In this document: piece after piece, positions 7,206 to 14,302 of the stretch
Position numbering within the stretch: position 1 is the first letter of the stretch
How the letters are laid out: each line of letters opens with the position of its first letter
Source of the DNA: Methanolobus sp. UBA118
GTDB lineage: Archaea; Halobacteriota; Methanosarcinia; Methanosarcinales; Methanosarcinaceae
Length of the DNA: 16,830 nt
Reading direction: 5' to 3'
Assembly (NCBI GenBank): GCA_002508635.1
Contig: DACO01000199.1
Location: 680 to 17,509 of the forward strand
Program-made: the position numbers and the translations under genes
The notes under the pieces: model-generated
Databases searched by the model: none
The model's input: only the letters and a program-made list of their open reading frames with translations
What the model was told of the DNA's origin: nothing

Positions 7206-8680
7206 GAATTGATTCTTTTGTAGGAAAAAATGCAAAAGAAAAACCTCATCAACTGGCTTTAATCGACGGGGAAAAAACGATCTCCTATGAACATCTGGAT
7301 AAAAACATAGACCATATTGCTTTGTCCATTAGGGAATTCGGTAATTGCAGATTTGCAGTAATGGCAGAATCCGGTATACAGTATGTAGAAATGCTTCTGG
7401 CAGTCTACCGGTCGGATAATATTGCAATTCCACTTCCGATAGAACTGGCGGTACTTGGTCTTGAAAGAATTCTTGATACTGCCAGTATCAGGAACATAAT
7501 TGTTACGGAAACACAGTATTCAAGGTTTGGAAAGACTTTTTTCAATCGTTTCAGTACAGTCATACTTGTTAACGATGACTCATCCGTGGATATTTTACGC
7601 AAAGTGGTTGTGGACGAGCAAAACAATCCGGATCTAAGACTGGTGCTGTATACTTCCGGTACTACCGGAACACCAAAAGGTGTTATGTTAAGTGACAGGA
7701 ACCTGGTCGCAAATGCGGAATCAATAATAGAGATACTTGGGATAACATCTGCTGACAAAGCTGCACTGGTATTTTCTCCGCATCATGCTTTCGGTAATTC
7801 CATTATCAACTCTCATCTGACAGTCGGAGGTTGTGTATGTATCGGATCTATGAACTTTATGGGTTCTGTCTTCAGCATGCTTGAGTCCGGGATGTCAATG
7901 TTCTATGGAGTACCCAGCACTTATCGTCTGCTGCTTCGATACCCGGAAAAGTTCAAAAGTGCTTTTGGAAATGTAAGGCTTGCTGCAACTGCAGGAGGGG
8001 CCATTGATAATACAATCGTGAATAATCTAAGGGATTCAAATCCTGACATCCGTATAATGCCAATGTATGGTCAGACAGAGGCTACAGCCCGTCTTGCCTA
8101 TTTGCCTGCTCATGATGTGAGTGAGTTCTATGATACGATAGGCAAAGCTATACCTGGTGTTACTCTGGATGTTTTCGATGCAGACAACAATCCCACTGAA
8201 ACGGACATTACCGGTGAACTGGTTGCCAGAGGTGAGAACATTATGCTGGGCTATCTGGATAATGAGTACGCCACAGAAAAAAAGATCATAGATGGCTGGA
8301 TGCATACAGGAGATCTTGCAAAGAAGTTGTCAAATGGTTATTTCAAGCTGCTCGGACGCAAAGATGATATTATAAAAATCGGTGATCACCGTGTCAATCC
8401 GCGGGAACTTGAAAAATACATAGAGGAAAATACTGACGTATCCGGTGTCTTTGTGGTTCCGGTTTCCCATGAGATCCTGGGAAATGCGATCAGTCTTATG
8501 GTGATGCCTAACTGCAACACAGATGTTGATTCCGTTTTTTCATTCTGCAAAAGGAATCTGCCCGGTTACCTGTGTCCTCAGGAAGTGCTGTATATCGATC
8601 ATCTTCCTTTGAGTGAGAACGGGAAAATATGCAATAGATCAATTATAGAAGGTTACCAAAGTGTCAAGAACAGTATGTAA
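7202..8680 (+). CDS. Adenylate-forming acid:ACP (or CoA) ligase, ANL superfamily
   Basis: 492 residues, full length for a stand-alone adenylation enzyme. Core motifs in order: LYTSGTTGTPKGV (149-161, P-loop), FSPHHAFGN (191-199), MYGQTEATAR (288-297), GELVARGENIMLGY (338-351), MHTGDLA (367-373, D371), GRKDDIIKIGDHRVNPRELE (385-404), and ENGKICNR with catalytic K475. It should activate a carboxylic acid with ATP and transfer it to the phosphopantetheine thiol. The amino-acid-anchoring aspartate of the FDxS motif in NRPS A-domains and DltA is not apparent: the corresponding stretch reads HAFGNS. This suggests a substrate without an alpha-amino group. Direct coupling to the ACP gene makes that ACP the likely acceptor, though CoA cannot be excluded. 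Confidence 0.87.
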   Translation: MRIDSFVGKNAKEKPHQLALIDGEKTISYEHLDKNIDHIALSIREFGNCRFAVMAESGIQYVEMLLAVYRSDNIAIPLPIELAVLGLERILDTASIRNIIVTETQYSRFGKTFFNRFSTVILVNDDSSVDILRKVVVDEQNNPDLRLVLYTSGTTGTPKGVMLSDRNLVANAESIIEILGITSADKAALVFSPHHAFGNSIINSHLTVGGCVCIGSMNFMGSVFSMLESGMSMFYGVPSTYRLLLRYPEKFKSAFGNVRLAATAGGAIDNTIVNNLRDSNPDIRIMPMYGQTEATARLAYLPAHDVSEFYDTIGKAIPGVTLDVFDADNNPTETDITGELVARGENIMLGYLDNEYATEKKIIDGWMHTGDLAKKLSNGYFKLLGRKDDIIKIGDHRVNPRELEKYIEENTDVSGVFVVPVSHEILGNAISLMVMPNCNTDVDSVFSFCKRNLPGYLCPQEVLYIDHLPLSENGKICNRSIIEGYQSVKNSM

Positions 8681-9671
8681 AAAATGCATTCTGGACTCGG
8701 ATATTCCAGGTATAAATATAAATGATGATAGTGGTTTGTGTTATTTTTGCGAGACATACAAACCTCTGTTATCCGAAGAAAAGGCCGGACACCTTGCACG
8801 CATGGAAATGTTGCTTCAGGAAGAAAGTGGTAAGGGAGAGTATGACGCGATTTTTGCACTTTCGGGAGGCAAGGATTCTTCATATACTTTATATGAACTC
8901 AAAAAACAATATCCTTCCCTTAAAGTAATGGCCGTTCAGTTTGATAACGGTTTCATATCGGACAATGCAATTGATAATGCAAAGAAGATGTGTGAGATCA
9001 CTGGATGTGATTACTTTAAACTGACCATGGAAAATGAGGAACTGTACGATATTTTCCGCAAGGCTGCCATATCCTATGATGCATTTCCCAAATTTGCCAA
9101 ATACAGAGCCAGTGATATCTGTAATACCTGTATAGGTATCATCAAACAAAAACTGATAGAACTGGCACTTGTCAACAAAGCTCCTTTCATTGTTTTTGCA
9201 TTTACGCCGGGACAAACACCAAATCCCATTATTGATCTTTCCGGCAGTTTTGTCAGGTGGTCAAGAAACCTCTTTGAAAAACAGCTTCAGAAAATAGATG
9301 TTGATGACAGGGATGAGCTATTCGTCATAAAAAGGGAAGTAATTGAGAATATGGGTGATATTATCCCAAAAATCGTACATCCTTTATGCATGTGGGATTA
9401 CAACGAAGAAAGAATCCTGGAGAAACTGGAGGAAATTGGCTGGAATCCTCCTGGCATCAACGACAGTAATTCAACGAATTGTACATTGAACTCATTTGCC
9501 TGTTACAATCATCTGCAAAAATACGGGATTCATGCTTATGCCTTTGACATAGCAGGGATTGTCAGAAGCGGTGATATGTCCCGGGAAGAGGGACTTAAGA
9601 AGCTAAATCAGGAATTATGTCAGCCTCTGATACTGGATGCTGCGGAGAAACTTAACTTGAGGGTAAAATAA
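8661..9671 (+). CDS. N-acetyl sugar amidotransferase-like PP-loop enzyme (WbpG/PseA family)
   Basis: 336 residues. The N-terminus has paired CxxC motifs (C6/C9 and C27/C30), a likely zinc site. The PP-loop FALSGGKDSSYT (65-76) is of the N-type ATP-pyrophosphatase class. A further CNTC lies at 154-157, and HPLCMWDYNEE at 240-250. This arrangement (CxxC, D-x-G-x-C-x-x-C, then SGGKDSS) is that of WbpG/PseA-type N-acetyl sugar amidotransferases, which adenylate an acetamido group and replace its oxygen with ammonia to give an acetamidino sugar. The GTG at 8661 has AAGGT 7 bases upstream and overlaps the ligase end by 20 bases. No HisH/HisF-type glutaminase or ammonia-channel partners, usual for WbpG, are encoded nearby, so the nitrogen source is open. 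A thiolation role is an alternative. Confidence 0.78.
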   Translation: MSRTVCKKCILDSDIPGININDDSGLCYFCETYKPLLSEEKAGHLARMEMLLQEESGKGEYDAIFALSGGKDSSYTLYELKKQYPSLKVMAVQFDNGFISDNAIDNAKKMCEITGCDYFKLTMENEELYDIFRKAAISYDAFPKFAKYRASDICNTCIGIIKQKLIELALVNKAPFIVFAFTPGQTPNPIIDLSGSFVRWSRNLFEKQLQKIDVDDRDELFVIKREVIENMGDIIPKIVHPLCMWDYNEERILEKLEEIGWNPPGINDSNSTNCTLNSFACYNHLQKYGIHAYAFDIAGIVRSGDMSREEGLKKLNQELCQPLILDAAEKLNLRVK

Positions 9672-9689
9672 ACTTAGGGGAGTAATGCC

Positions 9690-10664
9690 ATGCAAATACT
9701 GGACGAATTTAACAAGGACATCGACAGACTATCGATGGATCTCAGGAATTTTATAAAGGAAAATGTTGTTGATTTTAGAAAAAAAGGAGTAGTTTTGGGG
9801 GTTTCAGGAGGTGTTGATTCCGCAGTGACGCTTACACTTTGCGTACAGGAACTGGGTGAGGAAAATGTGTACGGTCTTCTCCTCCCTGAAAAGGAATCCG
9901 CTTCTTCCAGCACACCTCTTGGTGCGGAAATATGTGAAAGCCTGGGTGTGAAGTATGAAGAGGTACCCATATCCCCCATACTGGAATCACTTGATATCTA
10001 TAATAAGAAAGACCAGCTAATAAAGCGAGCCTGTCCGGAATATGATCCTGAAGTGCATAAAACGTCACTTGCATTACCTGATTTTTTAGATGGCGGATCA
10101 ATAAATGTTCCATATATAAAGCTGGCAAAGGACGGCGAGATCGTTGCACAGCACAGGTTGAAGGCAAAGGATTATCTGGAACTTATAGGATTGCAGGGCG
10201 TTAAGCAACGCTCAAGAATGATCGTTCAGTATATGTATGCTGAACAAATGAACTATGCCGTTTGCGGGACAACCAACAAGACCGAGATGGTTCTGGGCCA
10301 GTTCGTAAAATACGGAGACGGAGGTGTGGATATCGAACCTCTGGCAGATTGCTATAAGACACAGGTATACGCTCTGGCAAAGCATCTCAATGTCAGTGAG
10401 GCTATTAGAAAAAGACCTCCAAGTCCTGATACCTGGAGTCATTACACTTCTGACCAGGATTTCTACTGGCGTATGCCCATGCATTCAATAGATCAGTTAC
10501 TATATGCTCAGGAACATGAGCTTCCTATGGATGTGATCCAGGAGAACACAGGGTTGCCTGAAGAGAAGATAATCAAGGCCCTGAAGAACTTTGATGTCGT
10601 CAGGAAAAATACAGAATACATTCGTGCAACTGCACCTGTGTTCACTTTAAACGGTAACTACTAA
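9690..10664 (+). CDS. Divergent NadE-like ammonia-dependent ligase (PP-loop)
   Basis: 324 residues. The NadE fold is clear: VSGGVDSAV (38-46, PP-loop), VKQRSRMIVQYMYAEQMNYA (171-190), CGTTNKTE (192-199), LGQFVKYGDGGVDIEPLAD (202-220) and YKTQVYALAKHL (222-233). NAD synthetase adenylates a carboxylate and replaces AMP with ammonia to give an amide. This copy is about 50 residues longer than ordinary NadE, with extra sequence at about 95-165. The usual SAGLWPGQTDEDE substrate loop reads SPDTWSHYTSDQDFYW instead. With its place in a glycan/ACP operon, this suggests amidation of another carboxylate (a uronic acid or ACP-bound acid) rather than NAD synthesis. GGGGAG at 9677-9682 sits 7 bases before the ATG. 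A true but divergent NAD synthetase remains possible. Confidence 0.8.
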   Translation: MQILDEFNKDIDRLSMDLRNFIKENVVDFRKKGVVLGVSGGVDSAVTLTLCVQELGEENVYGLLLPEKESASSSTPLGAEICESLGVKYEEVPISPILESLDIYNKKDQLIKRACPEYDPEVHKTSLALPDFLDGGSINVPYIKLAKDGEIVAQHRLKAKDYLELIGLQGVKQRSRMIVQYMYAEQMNYAVCGTTNKTEMVLGQFVKYGDGGVDIEPLADCYKTQVYALAKHLNVSEAIRKRPPSPDTWSHYTSDQDFYWRMPMHSIDQLLYAQEHELPMDVIQENTGLPEEKIIKALKNFDVVRKNTEYIRATAPVFTLNGNY

Positions 10665-10666
10665 AA

Positions 10667-11410
10667 ATGCTTTCGGGCAAAGTAATGCTGATAACCGGGG
10701 CAAGCAGGGGAATTGGAAAAGCTGCTGCCCTGCTGGCGGCAGCGAACCATGCACATGTGATCATCAACTACAACAAGAGTGAAGACCGGGCAACTGAGCT
10801 GGTAAATCAGATACGTGAGATGGGTTTTTATGCTTCGATGGTCAAAGCCGATGTCTCGTCCGAAGAAGATGTGAAAGCGATGTTCAGCTACATAAAGGAG
10901 AAACACTCCGGGCTTGATGTGCTTGTCAACAATGCAGGAATTATGAAAAACAGCCTTCTGTCGCTTTCAAACACGGAAATGTTCTATCAGATCATCGGGG
11001 TAAATCTTAAGGGTACTTTTCTCTGCACCAGGTATGCATCAAACATTATGCGAAAGCAAAGATCAGGCAAGATCATCAATCTATCATCTGTTTCGGGACT
11101 CAACGGTGATGCAGGACAGACAGTGTATTCTGCAAGCAAGGCGGCAGTTATCGGGTTTACAAAATCAGCAGCCAGGGAGCTTGGAATGTACGGAATAACG
11201 GTCAATGCTGTAGCTCCGGGTCTCATTGAAACGGATCTTATAAAAGATATCAAAAATGAAGTTCGGGAGAAAATTTTGTCAAATATCGCTCTTGGAAGGA
11301 TAGGCATTCCGGAAGATATCGCGAAAGTTATATTGTTTTTGAGTTCAGATCTCGCAGATTATGTCAGCGGAGAGGTAATTGTGGTGGATGGCTGCCAGAA
11401 GATCATGTGA
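10667..11410 (+). CDS. FabG-like short-chain dehydrogenase/reductase (3-oxoacyl-ACP reductase type)
   Basis: 247 residues, the standard length of classical SDRs. Motifs: TGASRGIG (10-17, NAD(P)-binding), NNAG (88-91), N113, NLSSVSG with catalytic S141, YSASK with Y154 and K158, and APGLIETD (183-190). The extended N-terminal strand ending IINYNKSEDRA resembles the NADP-binding N-R/K pattern of FabG. In this operon, 2 bases after the NadE-like gene, the natural substrate would be a 3-keto group on the ACP-bound acyl chain. A sugar keto group is the alternative. Family assignment is firm and substrate assignment is inferred. It appears to be the last gene of the operon. Confidence 0.88.
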   Translation: MLSGKVMLITGASRGIGKAAALLAAANHAHVIINYNKSEDRATELVNQIREMGFYASMVKADVSSEEDVKAMFSYIKEKHSGLDVLVNNAGIMKNSLLSLSNTEMFYQIIGVNLKGTFLCTRYASNIMRKQRSGKIINLSSVSGLNGDAGQTVYSASKAAVIGFTKSAARELGMYGITVNAVAPGLIETDLIKDIKNEVREKILSNIALGRIGIPEDIAKVILFLSSDLADYVSGEVIVVDGCQKIM

Positions 11411-11418
11411 GTGCAGTT

Positions 11419-11452
11419 ATGTCAACATGGTCATGAGCACATATGTCCACAT
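11419..11452. repeat. Cluster of short palindromes ATGT-NN-ACAT
   Basis: ATGTCAACAT (11419-11428) and ATGTCCACAT (11443-11452) are each two-fold symmetric and differ at one base. A third, ATGAGCACAT (11433-11442), has one mismatch. They fill the 63-base gap between the reductase and the membrane-protein gene and resemble repeated regulator half-sites. No TATA box is obvious next to them. Confidence 0.45.
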
Positions 11453-11473
11453 AGAAAATAATTTTAATCGAAT

Positions 11474-11992
11474 ATGTTTATATTAGGCCATATCGGTGTC
11501 ACCCTGGGAATATTTTTGTTACTTGGCTTTCTTTTACCTGAAGTCAGGTCTCATATTGATTACCGTTACGTTGCATTTGGGGCATTGCTTCCGGATCTGA
11601 TCGATAAGCCGATTGGAAGAGTAATTTTTGCAGAATCTATCGCAAACGGCAGGATCATTGCACATACACTGGTATTTTGCTTTCTTTTGTTTTCTATGGG
11701 CTATTACTTTTATGTGAGCAAGAGAGATACCAGAATCCTGGTTATATCCGGTGCTGCATTCTGTCACTTGCTTGAAGATCAGATGTGGACACAGGCAACT
11801 ACCTTTTTCTGGCCGATATTCGGATGGGATTTTCCTTATAAGGCAGTCCACGGTGGCTCTGATTATTTTTTTGCAATATTTGCCAGATTATTCTCCCCGG
11901 ATATTTCCATCTTTTTTATTTTAGAATTAATCGGCCTCCTTATTTTGGTTACCATGATAGTTGTCAGTTTCAGGGAAAAAATTAGTTTATGA
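11474..11992 (+). CDS. YdjM-type membrane-bound metal-dependent hydrolase-like protein
   Basis: 172 residues with about four hydrophobic segments (for example 8-21, 63-80, 88-97 and 145-165). The family pattern of YdjM/DUF457-like putative metal-dependent hydrolases is visible: H6 in LGHIGVTLG, GALLPDLIDKPIG (36-48), H64 in RIIAHTL, and H98 in FCHLLEDQMW. Histidines and aspartates next to membrane helices are thought to bind metal, and the substrate is unknown for the family. It is 63 bases after the reductase with no good ribosome binding site, and palindromes lie upstream, so it may be transcribed separately. A link to the ACP pathway is only positional. Confidence 0.75.
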   Translation: MFILGHIGVTLGIFLLLGFLLPEVRSHIDYRYVAFGALLPDLIDKPIGRVIFAESIANGRIIAHTLVFCFLLFSMGYYFYVSKRDTRILVISGAAFCHLLEDQMWTQATTFFWPIFGWDFPYKAVHGGSDYFFAIFARLFSPDISIFFILELIGLLILVTMIVVSFREKISL

Positions 11993-12000
11993 ATATAGAA

Positions 12001-12013
12001 TATTTTATTTTAT
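12001..12013 (+). terminator. T-rich terminator candidate between convergent genes
   Basis: A stretch rich in T follows the stop at 11992 in the 44-base space before the convergent radC gene. No stem-loop was seen. Confidence 0.3.
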
Positions 12014-12036
12014 CCATAGCTAAATTATTATGTCTT

Positions 12037-12726
12037 CTATCTCACATACCCTTCATCCTTCAGACTCACATACCTGCCATCCCCTATAACAACATGGTCC
12101 AGCACATCAATTCCCAGTAACTTTCCACCTTCCACAAGTTTCTCGGTTACGGCAATGTCTTCCCTGCTTGGCGTGGGGTCACCTGAAGGGTGGTTGTGTG
12201 AGAGGATGACCGAAGCACATGATTCCATGAGTGCTGCCTTGAACACTTCTCTGGGGTGCACGATATTGGCATTCAGGCTGCCGATGGAGATCACTTCCTC
12301 ACGCAGTACATGGTTCTTTGTATCCAGAAGCAGGGCCACAAGTCTTTCCCTTTTGTGTTCGCGCATTTTCGGATAAAGCAGTGAATATACGTCTGCGGGG
12401 GATCTGATCTTACGTTTTGGTTCATCCGTGAATCCTTCCAGTTTGCGTGCAAGTTCGAAGACCGCTGCTATCTGTGCAGCCTTTGCGGCACCGATGCCGT
12501 GTATCTGCATCAATTGCTTGATATTTGCCTGGCTCAGTCTTTTGAGGCTGTATTCAGAGAATATGCGGCTGCACATATTAACAACATTTTCCTTCCGTGA
12601 CCCTGTTCTTAGAATAATGGCCAGCAGTTCTGCGTTTGATAATGCTTCAGGTCCGTATTTGAGCAGTCTCTCCCTGGGGCGCTCATCTTCGGGCATCTCA
12701 CGAATACATATTTTATAATCATCCAT
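12037..12726 (-). CDS. radC: RadC family (JAMM/MPN-fold) protein
   Basis: 229 residues, standard for RadC. The N-terminal part has the helix-hairpin-helix GIGAAKA (77-83). The C-terminal MPN+ domain carries SHNHPSGDPTPSRED (176-190), giving the metal-binding H-x-H-x10-D set H177, H179 and D190, with the glutamate pair LREEVISIG near 141-149. Despite the name, a direct DNA-repair role is not established. The fold is that of JAMM metalloproteases or nucleases. A minus-strand TATA box about 26 bases before the ATG predicts a leaderless mRNA, consistent with the lack of a ribosome binding site. It is divergent from the MobB-MoaE gene. The family is common in bacteria and occurs in some methanogens. 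Confidence 0.93.
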   Translation of the reverse strand: MDDYKICIREMPEDERPRERLLKYGPEALSNAELLAIILRTGSRKENVVNMCSRIFSEYSLKRLSQANIKQLMQIHGIGAAKAAQIAAVFELARKLEGFTDEPKRKIRSPADVYSLLYPKMREHKRERLVALLLDTKNHVLREEVISIGSLNANIVHPREVFKAALMESCASVILSHNHPSGDPTPSREDIAVTEKLVEGGKLLGIDVLDHVVIGDGRYVSLKDEGYVR

Positions 12727-12748
12727 GAAAATCTGAACAATGTTGACA

Positions 12749-12756
12749 CTTATAAA
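12749..12756 (-). promoter_or_regulatory. TATA box of radC
   Basis: On the minus strand this reads TTTATAAG, centred about 26 bases before the radC ATG, so transcription should begin at the start codon (leaderless). Confidence 0.5.
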
Positions 12757-12823
12757 TTATTCTAAATTATGCTATTATAATTTTTCACTTATTTTATATT
12801 TATTTAAATTGTCGTGTTCGTCG

Positions 12824-12833
12824 TATACTTATA
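12824..12833 (+). promoter_or_regulatory. TATA box of the MobB-MoaE gene
   Basis: TATACTTATA, about 30 bases before the ATG at 12859. The predicted leader is only a few bases, and no ribosome binding site is present. Confidence 0.4.
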
Positions 12834-12858
12834 GAATGAATAATCTTAACTCATTTTT

Positions 12859-13695
12859 ATGAAAGTAATCTGTGTTGCAGGATATAAGAAGACCGGCAAG
12901 ACAACACTTGTAACCCGTCTGGTCGAAGCTCTTTCTGGAAAAGGGTCAGTGGGTACTGTAAAGATGATGTTCCATCATCGTTTCAATCCCGGGGACAGCG
13001 ATACCGGGAAGCACTTCGATGCAGGTGCACAGGGTGTTGTCGCAATAACAGAAGATGAACTTGTCACTATCAAAAGAGATCCCACCCTTGATGAGGCTCT
13101 TGACTCTCTGGCTGATATGGGTATGGACTTTGCCATAGTTGAGGGTGCAAAGAGCAGTTCTCTGCCAAAGATCGTTCTTGGCGAGGCCGCAGAAAAGGAG
13201 GACCTGAGCAATGTCGTTGCCCGCCTTCCCGAAAAGGCTCAATGGGATATCGGGAAACTGGTGGACCTTACTCTTGAACAGGATGATTGGGTAACCCTGG
13301 AATCACTTATACGTAAAGTCAGGGGCAATCCTGATATCAGGTTATCAGGAGGTATCGCCACTTTCACAGGTATTGTCCGTCAGGTCACAGGTGAAACTCA
13401 TACAAAGGCTCTCGAATTTGAGAAATATGCAGATGTTGCCGAAAAGGCAATGGATAAGATCTGTACTGAAATGAAAAAGAGAGAAGGCATCATTGATGTT
13501 GTGATGCATCACCGTACCGGTCTGATCAAAGCCGGTGAGGATATCGTCTATATCGTAGTTGCAGCAGGTCACAGAAAAGAACTGTTCATTGCTCTTATTG
13601 ATTCACTTGAGCGATTGAAGGAAGAAGTACCCATATGGAAAAAGGAATTCACTATAGACGGCGATTTCTGGGTTCACGACAAATCGAACGAGTAA
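12859..13695 (+). CDS. moaE: MobB-MoaE fusion, molybdopterin/tungstopterin cofactor synthesis
   Basis: 278 residues in two domains. Residues 1 to about 150 resemble MobB: a Walker A loop AGYKKTGKTTLVTRL (7-21) and DFAIVEGAKSSSLPKIV (90-106), a GTP-binding adaptor for guanine-dinucleotide attachment. Residues about 158-278 are MoaE, the large subunit of molybdopterin synthase: ATFTGIVRQVTGE (167-179), LEFEKYADVA (185-194), MHHRTG (216-221), VVAAGHRKELF (233-243) and VPIWKKEF (257-264) with the catalytic lysines. MoaE with thiocarboxylated MoaD inserts the dithiolene sulfurs. Methanogens need the cofactor for formylmethanofuran dehydrogenase. No MoaD gene is adjacent. Confidence 0.92.
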   Translation: MKVICVAGYKKTGKTTLVTRLVEALSGKGSVGTVKMMFHHRFNPGDSDTGKHFDAGAQGVVAITEDELVTIKRDPTLDEALDSLADMGMDFAIVEGAKSSSLPKIVLGEAAEKEDLSNVVARLPEKAQWDIGKLVDLTLEQDDWVTLESLIRKVRGNPDIRLSGGIATFTGIVRQVTGETHTKALEFEKYADVAEKAMDKICTEMKKREGIIDVVMHHRTGLIKAGEDIVYIVVAAGHRKELFIALIDSLERLKEEVPIWKKEFTIDGDFWVHDKSNE

Positions 13696-13704
13696 AACTC
13701 TGAA

Positions 13705-13724
13705 TTTTTATTTTTTTGTTTTTA
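13705..13724 (+). terminator. T-run terminator after the MobB-MoaE gene
   Basis: Nearly uninterrupted T over about 19 bases between two convergent genes, in the form of an archaeal intrinsic terminator for the plus-strand gene. It reaches the stop codon of the convergent regulator gene. Confidence 0.5.
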
Positions 13725-14132
13725 TCGGTTCTTTAATCCTACCTGCTTGTCGATCTCTTCGGCAATCTCTTCAAGCTCATCGAAGATACGTTCTGAATCC
13801 TTTCTCATTTCCTGAACCGCAGCTTTGAGACTTCCTCCTCTCAGATGTAGTCTTCTTCTTTCCCTGTATAGCAGCCCTGCATTGATAAGGTTACGTACAT
13901 GGTGATTGACTCTTGATGGTGTTACTTCGAGGCTATCTGCTATCTTGTCAGATGAAACTTTCTCCTCGTCTTCGGAAATCTGCTGTAGCAGGTCGATCAC
14001 GATCCTGGTCGCAAGGTTTTCCGTATCCCTGCCCGATGACAACCCAAAGCTGTTGCACAGCCAGTGGATATCCTGTTCGAGTTTTTTCTCCCGTGGCTTT
14101 TCCAGTTTGATAAGTAATATCTGCCGTGCCAT
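13722..14132 (-). CDS. Winged-helix transcriptional regulator
   Basis: 136 residues. A helix-turn-helix is seen at about 59-84, with VSSDKIADSLEVTPSRVNHH and HVRNLINAGLLYRERRR forming recognition helix and wing. The last 35 residues are a charged helix (ERIFDELEEIAEEIDKQ) likely to form a coiled-coil dimer. It appears ArsR/MarR-like. It has no ribosome binding site but has a TATA box at leaderless spacing. It is divergent from groES across a 170-base AT-rich space, so it is a candidate regulator of groES-groEL or of itself. No ligand- or metal-binding residues are recognisable. A heat-shock role is inferred only from position. Confidence 0.75.
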   Translation of the reverse strand: MARQILLIKLEKPREKKLEQDIHWLCNSFGLSSGRDTENLATRIVIDLLQQISEDEEKVSSDKIADSLEVTPSRVNHHVRNLINAGLLYRERRRLHLRGGSLKAAVQEMRKDSERIFDELEEIAEEIDKQVGLKNR

Positions 14133-14156
14133 GCTATGATTCTATCTATCATATTG

Positions 14157-14164
14157 CATATAAA
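14157..14164 (-). promoter_or_regulatory. TATA box of the winged-helix regulator
   Basis: On the minus strand this reads TTTATATG, a near-consensus archaeal TATA box about 28 bases before the ATG at 14132, predicting a leaderless transcript. Confidence 0.5.
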
Positions 14165-14229
14165 TGTTTCTGCATTTTATCGATATCATATCTACAATAA
14201 GTATAAATTGTACATTTTATGCAAAAGTA

Positions 14230-14237
14230 TTATATAC
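14230..14237 (+). promoter_or_regulatory. TATA box of groES-groEL
   Basis: TTATATAC. Transcription should start near 14260, giving a leader of about 43 bases. That leader would contain TCCGG-N7-CCGGA (14264-14280), a 5-pair hairpin just before the ribosome binding site. Confidence 0.5.
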
Positions 14238-14302
14238 TGGTTTAACGATATAGATGTCTGTAATCCGGTGATTTGCCGGACAATATCTAGAGGATGATTT
14301 GT

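Noticed and set aside
7202..8680. D-alanine:carrier ligase (DltA) with the ACP as DltC
   Set aside because: No DltB/DltD genes are present and the amine-binding Asp motif is not seen; the neighbours point to amidation and reduction instead.
9690..10664. Ordinary housekeeping NAD synthetase
   Set aside because: Not excluded, but the altered substrate loop, extra length and place inside a glycan/ACP operon make it a poor first choice.
14264..14280. RNA thermosensor in the groES leader
   Set aside because: Only a 5-pair stem that does not sequester the ribosome binding site; mentioned with the promoter but not claimed as a switch.
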